The position numbers were made by a program, and so were the translations under genes. A stretch of DNA of 64,000 nucleotides from 14-2 sp963628035 (GTDB taxonomy: Bacteria; Bacillota; Clostridia; Lachnospirales; Lachnospiraceae), in the NCBI GenBank assembly GCA_963628035.1, contig CAVGED010000045.1, positions 1-64,000 on the forward strand, given 5' to 3'. How positions within the stretch are numbered: the first letter of the stretch is position 1; every line of letters starts with the position of its first letter. Shown one piece after another: positions 9,062-17,190 of this stretch. The notes below the pieces were generated by a model. That model was not told the DNA's origin, ran no database searches, and was given only the letters and a program-made list of their open reading frames with translations.

Positions 9062-10015
9062 ATGATAGAGATGGAAGTACCAGTATACTTATTTACCGGA
9101 TTCATGGACAGCGGAAAGACCACGCTGATCCGCCAGACACTGGTGGAAGAAGACTTTGGCGAGGGTGCGAAGACACTGCTGATCGCCTGTGAAGATGGGG
9201 AAGTGGAATACGATGAGAACGAGCTCTTAAAGGCAAACACCAAGCTTGTGATGATCGAGAAGGAAGATGATTTCAATGAGATCACTTTAAAGAAGCTGGA
9301 TGACACCTACCACCCGGATCAGGTATTCCTTGAATATAACGGAACCTGGGAGGTGGCAACGATCCTGGAGATGAAGCTGCCGAAGAACTGGACCCTGGTG
9401 CAGTCTCTGGCTACGGTAGATGCGACAACTTTTGAGGTGTATTTAAACAATATGCGAACCATGATCATGGAGCAGTTGTTTGCGGCGGATGTGGTGATCT
9501 TCAACCGCTGTGATGACGATACCCCCAAGGGCAAGTTCCGCCGGGTCGTCAAGGCCAAGAACCGCAAGGCTCAGATCGCCTACGAGCGGGCGGACGGTAC
9601 GGTAGATGATGGGGAGATGGAGGAACTGCCCTACGACATTACCCAGGATATCATCGAGATCACAGACATGGATTATGGTATCTGGTATCTGGATGCGCTG
9701 GATGATCCGAAGAAATACGAGGGCAAGAAGGTGCGTTTCCTGGCCTTGGTCTATCGGCCGGAGGGGAAGCTTAAGAAGGGCGTTTTCATTCCAGGGCGTT
9801 TTGCCATGACCTGCTGCGCAGCGGATATTTCCTTCGTGGGCTTCAAGTGCAAGTATGACCGCGCCTCGGAGATCCCGCATCGGTCCTGGATCACCATCAC
9901 TGCGGAGATGAAGACGGAATTTGCCATAGAATACAAGGGCAAGGGACCGGTGCTGTATGCCATCGACTGGCAGCCGGCAGAGAAGCCGGAAGAGGAATTG
10001 GTGTACTTTAATTAA
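9062..10015 (+). CDS. CobW-like GTPase fused to a TIGR03943/YcgQ-like C-terminal domain
   Basis: This 317-residue protein begins with a CobW-type P-loop (LFTGFMDSGKTTL, residues about 9-21) and ends with a domain resembling the C-terminal part of TIGR03943/DUF1980 proteins, seen as KKVRFLALVYRP, then GRFAMTCCAADISFVGFKC near residue 250. The CxCC motif of CobW GTPases is absent: the equivalent stretch reads IACEDGEVEYDENEL. The base-recognition loop looks like FNRCDD. The TCCAAD cysteine pair of the second domain could replace it as a metal site. It follows the His-rich CobW gene by 9 bases (AAAGGCGG ribosome site), and the two probably act together in metal handling. An in-frame ATG at 9071 is an alternative start. 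Confidence 0.8.
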   Translation: MIEMEVPVYLFTGFMDSGKTTLIRQTLVEEDFGEGAKTLLIACEDGEVEYDENELLKANTKLVMIEKEDDFNEITLKKLDDTYHPDQVFLEYNGTWEVATILEMKLPKNWTLVQSLATVDATTFEVYLNNMRTMIMEQLFAADVVIFNRCDDDTPKGKFRRVVKAKNRKAQIAYERADGTVDDGEMEELPYDITQDIIEITDMDYGIWYLDALDDPKKYEGKKVRFLALVYRPEGKLKKGVFIPGRFAMTCCAADISFVGFKCKYDRASEIPHRSWITITAEMKTEFAIEYKGKGPVLYAIDWQPAEKPEEELVYFN

Positions 10016-10046
10016 AGGATCAGCCGGGAAAGGAGGCGCAGCCAAT

Positions 10047-11132
10047 ATGGAAAAATGCAGATATGAGATCATGCACGGCCAGCAAACGGTAGCTTTGATT
10101 GATCTGCAAGGGCATTGTGAGGTATATGAGAAGGCGTTTATGCCATACGCCCTTTATCTGGAGCCGGATGCAGAGGATATTGATACTTTGGTAAACAATG
10201 TCACGAATTTTTATTATTGGTGTGCAAACCGGATACTGACTTTAGATCGGACCTATGCGAAAGAAATCTTAAATAATATCGGCGCTGCCCAGGCAGTGAC
10301 GGATCGGGAACGTGCGCAGATTGCACTTACCTATCGTTGCCTGTCATTGACGGACATCTATTGGGTAAGAAAGCAGGGGGATACGGTCTCTTACGATGAG
10401 GTCAATCTTTATGAGAACCATCTGAGCAATGCATTTGTTGATGTTTCCCTGAGAGGAAAGCAGATGACAGTGGAGAACCAGGGGCTTATCCGGGATCTGT
10501 CTACGAACGGCTGTTTTCCGAAAGCCTGGCTTCGAAGAAGGGATGGATTTTATCTGCTGAAGGGCGGCGGAGCGGAGATTGTGGAGCGGGAGGTGCTTGC
10601 CAGCCGGATATGTCAATGCTTTCGTTGTCGGCAGGTTGTTTATCAGGAGGAGATGTTTGAAGGGGAGAAGGTGTCTGTCAGCAGACTCATGACCTCCCGC
10701 CAACAGAGCATCGTCTCAAGGGAAGCGTTTGAAATCTATGCCGCAAACCGGGAACTGGATCCGGAGAAATACATTTTGCAGTTGGATGGTGAATCATTCT
10801 ATCGAATGAATATATTGGATTATCTGATTGGAAATACGGATCGCCATTGGGGCAACTGGGGCTTCCTGGTGGATAACCGTACAAATCAACCCTTATATCT
10901 TCACCCATTGATGGATTTCAACCAGGCATTTCATGCCTATGATACCGCAGAGGGGGCAGGCTGCCAGACCGTAAGAACCCTGAGAATGACCCAGAAGGAA
11001 GCAGCCCTTGTCGCTGTTAAGCAGGTGGGGCTTGGCCAGATAAAAGAGATTGAAGAGGAATGGTTTTCCGGGAAAAAGCAGGAATATGAGATGTTTCAGA
11101 AGAGATTGGGGATTTTGAGGGAATGTGAATAA
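10047..11132 (+). CDS. HipA-like kinase domain protein, no HipB partner
   Basis: A 361-residue protein whose C-terminal half has the HipA/CtkA kinase signature: DYLIGNTDRHWGNWGF near residues 258-273 (catalytic Asp and metal-binding Asn) and LHPLMDFNQAF near 285-295 in place of DFG. A glycine-rich FYLLKGGGAEIVEREV stretch near 168 would bind phosphate. The N-terminal 140 residues match nothing I recognise. The start follows AAAGGAGG at 10029-10036; the frame continues upstream into the previous gene. Toxin-type HipA is normally preceded by the small HipB antitoxin, which is missing here; the neighbours are a GTPase and a lipoprotein. It may be a regulatory protein kinase rather than a toxin. 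Confidence 0.75.
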   Translation: MEKCRYEIMHGQQTVALIDLQGHCEVYEKAFMPYALYLEPDAEDIDTLVNNVTNFYYWCANRILTLDRTYAKEILNNIGAAQAVTDRERAQIALTYRCLSLTDIYWVRKQGDTVSYDEVNLYENHLSNAFVDVSLRGKQMTVENQGLIRDLSTNGCFPKAWLRRRDGFYLLKGGGAEIVEREVLASRICQCFRCRQVVYQEEMFEGEKVSVSRLMTSRQQSIVSREAFEIYAANRELDPEKYILQLDGESFYRMNILDYLIGNTDRHWGNWGFLVDNRTNQPLYLHPLMDFNQAFHAYDTAEGAGCQTVRTLRMTQKEAALVAVKQVGLGQIKEIEEEWFSGKKQEYEMFQKRLGILRECE

Positions 11133-11176
11133 AAATTGTCCGACCTTATGATGGAAAGAAAAAGAGGAAGATCCAT

Positions 11177-11950
11177 ATGAAAAAGAAATTATTTGTAATC
11201 ATAGCTGTCATGGCGGTGTTGCTCCTGACCCTGACTGCCTGCGGCAAGGAAAATACTTATAAGCGGGAGATCGAGGATGCCTGGACGAAGACCAACGGCT
11301 ATGAATCGGCAAGCTATTCTTACCAGAACGGCTACAACGATGAGGATGGCAGCAGTGTTATCAAGAGCATCGAGGGAGCCTATAACCGCACAGAGGAGGC
11401 GTGGAGCCAGGTCAGTGATTACGGAAGTCAGGGAAAGGGGAAGCAGGAAGAGGTGATCTCCCCGGACGGGATCTATATGCGGTATGATCTGAATGACGAA
11501 GGCTGGGGAGCCTGGACGCCGATCAATGGCGAACTGCCGGAGTATGCCTCCTATCTGAAAACCTTGTTTGCACAGGAAATCTCCTATGAGAATATTGCTT
11601 CCATTGAGAAAACGGAGGAGGATGGTGAGTACCTCTATACGCTGACATACAAGAAGAGCTATATGCAGAGCCGTGTGGCAGATCAGTTGGAGGCCGCCAG
11701 ATCCTATCTGGAGATATATGAAGATACTGCGTCCAGCATGGGAGAATTGGATGAGCTGAAGGCAAAGATCGAGAATCTTGAGAAGATGTCGAATGCTACC
11801 GGAGCGCTTCTTTATTATGTGGATAAGGAAGGAAATCTTACGGGGCTTGGCAGTCGGATGGAGATGGAAGGCGAGAATGCTACCTATGCCATGCTTAAGT
11901 TGTGGGATTTTGACAAGGTATCCTTCAAGGGATATACAGAGAATCCGTGA
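11177..11950 (+). CDS. Lipoprotein of unknown function
   Basis: A 257-residue secreted lipoprotein. The signal sequence is MKKKLFVIIAVMAVLLLTL followed by the lipobox LTAC-G, so Cys near residue 22 would carry lipid at the outer face of the membrane. The mature part is acidic and rich in Tyr, Ser and Glu (SYSYQNGYNDEDGSS) with a helical stretch near 170-205 (LDELKAKIENLEKM). No domain was recognised. AGAGGAAG precedes the ATG. It sits 44 bases after the HipA-like gene and 50 bases before nfo, on the same strand; shared transcription is possible. It may be a surface sensor or a substrate-binding-like fold, but nothing visible decides this. Confidence 0.8.
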   Translation: MKKKLFVIIAVMAVLLLTLTACGKENTYKREIEDAWTKTNGYESASYSYQNGYNDEDGSSVIKSIEGAYNRTEEAWSQVSDYGSQGKGKQEEVISPDGIYMRYDLNDEGWGAWTPINGELPEYASYLKTLFAQEISYENIASIEKTEEDGEYLYTLTYKKSYMQSRVADQLEAARSYLEIYEDTASSMGELDELKAKIENLEKMSNATGALLYYVDKEGNLTGLGSRMEMEGENATYAMLKLWDFDKVSFKGYTENP

Positions 11951-12000
11951 GCATAGCTATCCGGTAAGATATCTTAAGAACAAGAAGAGAGGAGTTCGCT

Positions 12001-12834
12001 ATGTTGCGGATCGGATGCCATCTGTCTTCCTCCAAGGGCTTTTTCGCCATGGGAGAGGAAGCGGTAAAAATAAATGCCAATACGTTCCAGTTTTTTACCA
12101 GAAACCCAAGGGGCGGCAAGGCGAAGGAACTGGATCTTGAGGATATTCAAGCTTATATCACATTTGCAAAGCAGCATGATATCGACCATATCCTGGCGCA
12201 TGCGCCCTATACCCTGAATGCCTGTGCCAAGGATGAGGGACTGCGCGGCTTTGCCAGGGAGACCATGGCGGATGATCTTATGCGCCTGTCCTATCTGCCG
12301 GGAGCTATGTATAATTTTCATCCCGGAAGCCATGTGGGGCAGGGCGTGGAGCAGGGCGTTGCCTATATCGCAGAACTGCTCAATGCGATCATCAAGCCGG
12401 AGCAGAAGACCACGATTCTCTTAGAGACCATGGCCGGAAAGGGCAGCGAGGTAGGAAGAAGCTTCGAAGAACTCCGCAGTATCCTGGATGCGGTTAAGCT
12501 TACGGAGAAGATGGGCGTCTGCCTGGATACCTGCCATGTGTACGATGCAGGCTATGATATTGTGGATCATCTGGATGATGTGCTGTCGGAATTTGACCGG
12601 ATCATCGGTCTCGATCGGCTGAAGGCCATCCATCTGAATGACAGCAAGAATCCCTTTGCCAGCCATAAGGATCGGCATGAGCGGATCGGCGAGGGCAGTA
12701 TCGGTCTTGCGGCCATGGTGCGTATCATCAATCATCCTGCGCTTAAGAATCTGCCGTTTTTCTTAGAGACGCCAAATGAGCTGCCGGGATATGGAGCGGA
12801 GATTGCATTGCTGCGGCAGCGGTATCAGGGATAA
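12001..12834 (+). CDS. nfo: Endonuclease IV (AP endonuclease, Nfo family)
   Basis: A 277-residue TIM-barrel enzyme that cuts 5' of abasic sites in base excision repair. The metal-binding signatures are present: IGCHLSSSKG at the start, LAHAPYTLN near 63, YNFHPGSHVG near 103, LLETMAGKGSEVG near 140, VCLDTCHVYDAGYD near 173, and HLNDSKNPFASHKDRHERIGEG near 213. The His, Glu and Asp ligands of the three zinc ions are therefore all present, and the length is normal. AGAGGAG precedes the ATG. The remnant of a response regulator begins only a few bases after its stop, which marks a deletion boundary. Confidence 0.95.
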   Translation: MLRIGCHLSSSKGFFAMGEEAVKINANTFQFFTRNPRGGKAKELDLEDIQAYITFAKQHDIDHILAHAPYTLNACAKDEGLRGFARETMADDLMRLSYLPGAMYNFHPGSHVGQGVEQGVAYIAELLNAIIKPEQKTTILLETMAGKGSEVGRSFEELRSILDAVKLTEKMGVCLDTCHVYDAGYDIVDHLDDVLSEFDRIIGLDRLKAIHLNDSKNPFASHKDRHERIGEGSIGLAAMVRIINHPALKNLPFFLETPNELPGYGAEIALLRQRYQG

Positions 12835-12839
12835 ACAGG

Positions 12840-14723
12840 GAGGGTCAGATTCGCACTATCTCGAAGGTGCCAATCGTATTCCTGTCGTCAGCCTCCGATA
12901 ATATGAATATTGTCATGGCTATGAACATGGGCGGGGACGATTTTATTCCGAAGCCCTTTGACCGGAACGTACTGATGGCTAAGGTGCAGGCGATTCTGCG
13001 GCGCACCTATGACTTTGGGACGGACGCCGCGGTGTTGTCTCATCGGAATGCCTTTTTAAATACAGCGGATGCCAGTCTTGTCTATCAGGGACAGAAGATC
13101 GAGTTGACCAAAAACGAGAACCGGATCCTGCAGATGCTGATGGAACACAAGGGAAAGGTGGTTAGCCGGGAAGCGCTGATGCAGCGGCTGTGGGAGACGG
13201 ACAGCTTCGTGGACGAGAATACCCTTACGGTAAATGTGACAAGACTTCGGAAGAAGCTGGATGCTGCCGGGAGCTTTACTTTCACTGTGGAATGGTCTGC
13301 AGTGATAAAAACAGTGATCCTGATTGGGGCTTACTATCTGGCGGTCAGTATTGAACAGCCGGTGGAAGCCATGGTGTGGTTTTTTGTCGCAGTTGTCATG
13401 GTGATCCTGGGGACCTATCTGCTATTTATCGCAGGTTCGGTGACGCTTTGCCGCCTGCTGCAGAAAAAGAAGAAGTATTATTATAAAACCAGCCACTTTG
13501 TGTCGGTATCTTCCATGGCATTCCGAATGAAGCGGAATGGAGCGGGACTGGCTTCAATCTGCATCCTGTCAACCATGGTGCTTGTGATGATCTCGTCCAC
13601 TGCCTGCCTTTTTATGGGGCGGGAGAGCGCTCTTCGGAACCGTTATCCCAGGAATATTGAGCTGGAAACCTACAGTCTGGATGAGAAATATACGGAGCAG
13701 GTCCATGAGATCGCCGGGGATGTGGTTGGCAGTCACGGACAGCTACAGGAGGATCTGCTGGATTATCAATATCTGGACATTGCCGGTTATCAGGTTGAGG
13801 ATCAGATCATATTCGATGAGAATAGATGGGATAGTTTTTCTCTGACCGAATATTCCGATTTAAAACAGTTGTTCATTGTGCCGCTTAAGGATTACAACCA
13901 CTTGATGGGAACGTCTGAGAGCCTTGCGCCGGGACAGGTGCTTTTATATAACACCAAGGGCGGTACCTATACCTATGATACCATAACCCTTCAGGGATGT
14001 GAGCCTATGCAGGTGAAGGCAGTGGTGCCGGATTTCGTTGATAACGGTACGGATGCCATGCAGGTCATACCGTCCCTATACGTGTTTGTTTCCGATGATC
14101 AGGTGATGGAGGAGATCTATCGGGGCGCTTCCGTCGGTTATGAGAAGGCACGCCCCATTGTCCACGATTACTATGGCTTTGATCTAAGCTGCAGCGATGA
14201 GGAACAGCAGCAGATATTCAGTGAGATTGAAGAACGTATCCGCGACATGGAGCTTACGGACAGTCAGTTTCCCGTAACCAGTAAGGAGTGCGTTGCAAAG
14301 GAGCGTGCCTCCCTCTATTCCCTGTATGGCGGTTTCTTCTTCCTGGGGATTCTTCTGGGACTGGTATTCCTGCTGGCGGCTGTGCTGATTATCTACTACA
14401 AGCAGGTTTCGGAAGGGTACGAGGATCAGAGTAGGTTCTTCATCATGCAGAAGGTGGGTATGACGAAACAAGAGATCCGAAGGAGCATCAATTCCCAGAT
14501 CCTTACCGTATTCTTTCTGCCGCTTCTGGCGGCGGGAGTGCATGTGTCCTTCGCCTTTCCGATGATCCGAAAACTTCTGCTGTTGCTGGGACTTACGGAT
14601 GTGAAGCTGTTCGTGATGGTGATGCTTGGAAGCTATCTGCTGTTTGCAGTCTTTTATGTATTGGTGTACCGGATCACGTCCAGAGCATATTACTCGATTG
14701 TGAGCGGCAAGGTTTACGAATAG
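12840..14723 (+). pseudogene. Chimeric remnant: BceR-like response regulator fused in frame to a BceB-like permease
   Basis: One open frame joins two unrelated partial proteins. From about 12843, GQIRTISK-VPIVFLSS and GGDDFIPKPF match the second half of a response-regulator receiver; the phospho-accepting Asp half is missing. An OmpR-type winged helix follows (LTKNENRILQMLMEHKGKVV, then TVNVTRLRKKLDAAG) and breaks off near 13270. From there the frame continues as a BceB/VraG-type FtsX permease lacking its first helices: YYYKTSHFVSVSSMAFRMK, the large extracellular domain, and the four C-terminal helices. Between them in an intact locus would lie the kinase, the ABC ATPase and both missing ends. 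The only start left is a GTG at 12867. A functional product is unlikely. Confidence 0.8.
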
Positions 14724-14755
14724 CGAAAAACAATGGCGAAATAAGAAGAAAAAGG

Positions 14756-14794
14756 TTGATATTTTGACACCCCTATATTATGATATAGGGGTGT
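14756..14794 (+). promoter_or_regulatory. nfnAB promoter overlapped by a 28-bp palindrome
   Basis: TTGATA (14756-14761), 17 bases, then TATGAT (14779-14784) forms a good vegetative promoter facing nfnA. A perfect palindrome, ACACCCCTATAT (14767-14778), loop TATG, ATATAGGGGTGT (14783-14794), covers the spacer, the -10 and the start site, as a repressor site would. It could also fold as RNA but has no T run. A further hairpin with one G-U pair lies in the leader (14808-14838). Confidence 0.65.
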
Positions 14795-14869
14795 TACATT
14801 TATTACAACGGAAAGTTCGCGAGGCGTGCTTTCTGTTGTCGTGCAAAAAAGTATATTAAGGAGGCATAT

Positions 14870-15760
14870 ATGTATCCAATCATAAAGGCGGAGCAGCTTG
14901 CAGATAAGATATTTCTTATGGATGTGGAAGCGCCGAGAGTTGCCCGGCATTGCCAGCCGGGACAGTTTATCATTGCTAAGACCGATGAGGCAGGAGAGCG
15001 GATCCCACTGACGATCTGTGATTATGACCGGGAGGCAGGGATTATCACCATCGTGTTCCAGATTGTCGGGGCATCTACCAAGCGTATGGCGCTTTTAAAA
15101 GCAGGAGATTCCTTTGAGGATTTCGTAGGGCCGCTGGGACAGCCTTCGGAATTCGTTCGGGAAGATCTTAACGAGCTGAAGAAGAAAAAAATATTGTTTG
15201 TGGCAGGCGGTGTAGGAACCGCACCGGTGTATCCGCAGGTAAAGTGGATGAAGAACCACGGCATTGATGTGGACGTTATCGTGGGAGCCAAGACCAGGGA
15301 TCTGCTGATCCTGGAGCAGGAGATGCGTAGTGTCGCGGGCAACCTCTACATAACCACCGACGACGGAAGCTATGGCACCAAGGGCATGGTCACCGGTGTC
15401 ATTGAGGATCTGGTAAAGAACAAGGGCATCCAGTATGATGTCTGTATCGCCATCGGCCCCATGATCATGATGAAGTTTGTCTGTCTTCTGACAAAGGAGC
15501 TTGGGATCCATACCATCGTGTCCCTGAATCCGATCATGGTGGACGGCACCGGCATGTGCGGTGCTTGCCGTGTGACCGTGGGCGGCGAGGTGAAGTTCGC
15601 CTGCGTGGACGGGCCGGAATTCGACGGGCATCTGGTGAATTTTGAGGAAGCAATGAAGCGGCAGCAGATGTATAAGACGGCGGAAGGCCGTGCCATGCTA
15701 AAGCTCAGTGAGGGCGATACCCATCACGGCGGCTGCGGACAATGTGGAGGTGACAGATAA
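14870..15760 (+). CDS. nfnA: NADH-dependent ferredoxin:NADP+ oxidoreductase, alpha subunit (NfnA/SudB)
   Basis: A 296-residue flavoprotein of the ferredoxin-reductase type. The FAD domain (1-100) shows the IPLTICDYD flavin loop; the NAD domain shows VAGGVGTAPVYPQ near 111; a [2Fe-2S] cluster near the C-terminus uses Asp215, Cys220, Cys223 and Cys235 (DGTGMCGACRV, FACVDG), matching the unusual Asp plus three Cys pattern known for NfnA. An extra C-terminal CGQC follows. With NfnB it couples NADH and reduced ferredoxin to NADP+ reduction by electron bifurcation. AAGGAGG at 14858-14864 sets the start. Its stop overlaps the nfnB ATG by one base. Related PyrK proteins are shorter, and no pyrD is nearby. 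Confidence 0.93.
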   Translation: MYPIIKAEQLADKIFLMDVEAPRVARHCQPGQFIIAKTDEAGERIPLTICDYDREAGIITIVFQIVGASTKRMALLKAGDSFEDFVGPLGQPSEFVREDLNELKKKKILFVAGGVGTAPVYPQVKWMKNHGIDVDVIVGAKTRDLLILEQEMRSVAGNLYITTDDGSYGTKGMVTGVIEDLVKNKGIQYDVCIAIGPMIMMKFVCLLTKELGIHTIVSLNPIMVDGTGMCGACRVTVGGEVKFACVDGPEFDGHLVNFEEAMKRQQMYKTAEGRAMLKLSEGDTHHGGCGQCGGDR

Positions 15761-17145
15761 TGGACGTAATGAAGAAAGTTCCTGTGAGAGAGCAGGAGCC
15801 AAAGGTGCGGGCTACCAATTTCGAGGAGGTCTGCTACGGATATAATAAGGAAGAAGCCATGGAGGAGTCCACAAGATGCTTAAACTGCAAAAATGCAAAG
15901 TGCATCGAGGGCTGCCCCGTTTCCATCAATATTCCCGGCTTTGTCGCACAGGTGAAAGAGGGGAACTTTGAGGAGGCCTACCGGGTGATCTCCCAGTCCT
16001 CAGCGCTTCCGGCTGTCTGCGGGCGCGTATGTCCTCAGGAGAGCCAGTGTGAGGGACGCTGTATCCGGGGAATCAAGGGCGAGCCGGTTTCCATCGGGAA
16101 GCTGGAGCGTTTTGTCGCCGACTGGGCCAGAGAGAATCAGATCAAACCGGAGCCGGCCAAGGAGAAGAATGGTCATAAGGTTGCAGTCATCGGCTCCGGC
16201 CCTGCAGGATTGACCTGCGCCGGGGATCTGGCGAAGCTTGGATATGATGTCACGATCTTTGAGGCGCTTCACGAGCCGGGCGGTGTGCTGATCTACGGCA
16301 TCCCGGAATTCCGTCTGCCCAAGCAGAAGGTTGTAGCCAAGGAGATCGAGAATGTCAAGTCTCTTGGCGTGAAGATCGAGACGAACGTGGTGATCGGGAA
16401 AGCGACTACCATCGATGAGCTGATGGATGAAGAGGGCTTTGAGGCTGTGTTTATCGGCTCAGGAGCAGGACTTCCCAAGTTTATGGGAATCCCAGGGGAG
16501 AATGCCAACGGGGTATTTTCTGCCAATGAATATCTTACCAGGAACAATCTGATGAAGGCTTTCCGGGAGGATCATGACACGCCGATCGTCCGGGGAAAGA
16601 AGGTAGCCGTGGTAGGCGGCGGAAATGTGGCCATGGATGCGGCCAGAACTGCACTGCGGCTCGGTGCCGAGGTGCATATCGTATACCGCAGGAGCGAAGC
16701 GGAGCTGCCTGCCCGTGTGGAAGAGGTTCACCATGCCAAGGAAGAGGGGATCATCTTTGATCTTCTTACCAACCCGACAGAGATCCTTGCCGATGAGAAC
16801 GGCTGGGTGAAGGGGATGAAGTGTGTCCGCATGGAGCTGGGAGAGCCGGATGCTTCCGGGCGGAGAAGACCGGTGGAGATTCCGGATTCCGAGTTTACGC
16901 TGGAGTTGGATACGGTCATCATGTCCCTGGGAACCTCGCCCAATCCGCTGATCTCATCCACCACCGAGGGCCTGGAGGTCAATCGGCGCAGATGTATCGT
17001 TGCCGATGAGAACAATGGTCAGACCACCAGGGAAGGTGTATTTGCAGGCGGAGACGCCGTGACCGGCGCAGCCACCGTTATCCTGGCCATGGGCGCAGGC
17101 AAGGCCGCCGCTAAGGGGATTGATGAATATTTGTCTAAAAAATAG
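15760..17145 (+). CDS. nfnB: NADH-dependent ferredoxin:NADP+ oxidoreductase, beta subunit (NfnB; glutamate-synthase small-subunit like)
   Basis: A 461-residue protein that carries the bifurcating FAD and binds NADP(H). Two [4Fe-4S] sites are encoded by CLNCKNAKCIEGC near residue 40 and the CGRVCPQESQCEGRC stretch near 87. The FAD Rossmann motif reads VIGSGPAGLTCAGDL near 143, and the NADP motif VVGGGNVAMDAARTAL near 285. The terminal GGDAVTGAATVILAMGAGK is the family FAD-closing motif. Annotation pipelines often call it gltA/gltD, but the one-base overlap with nfnA makes NfnB the better call. It probably supplies NADPH in the fermenting cell. Confidence 0.93.
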   Translation: MDVMKKVPVREQEPKVRATNFEEVCYGYNKEEAMEESTRCLNCKNAKCIEGCPVSINIPGFVAQVKEGNFEEAYRVISQSSALPAVCGRVCPQESQCEGRCIRGIKGEPVSIGKLERFVADWARENQIKPEPAKEKNGHKVAVIGSGPAGLTCAGDLAKLGYDVTIFEALHEPGGVLIYGIPEFRLPKQKVVAKEIENVKSLGVKIETNVVIGKATTIDELMDEEGFEAVFIGSGAGLPKFMGIPGENANGVFSANEYLTRNNLMKAFREDHDTPIVRGKKVAVVGGGNVAMDAARTALRLGAEVHIVYRRSEAELPARVEEVHHAKEEGIIFDLLTNPTEILADENGWVKGMKCVRMELGEPDASGRRRPVEIPDSEFTLELDTVIMSLGTSPNPLISSTTEGLEVNRRRCIVADENNGQTTREGVFAGGDAVTGAATVILAMGAGKAAAKGIDEYLSKK

Positions 17146-17163
17146 GGCGTGTGCTGAACTGAC
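17145..17163 (+). repeat. Partial copy of the stop-codon palindromic repeat
   Basis: Directly after the nfnB stop, GGGCGTGTGCTGAACTG matches the right half of the repeat seen whole at 27924-27962 (GGGCGTGGGCTGAACTG). The left arm is missing, so it cannot form the hairpin. Confidence 0.5.
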
Positions 17164-17190
17164 TGTGAATAGTACCGAAAGGAGCGTATT

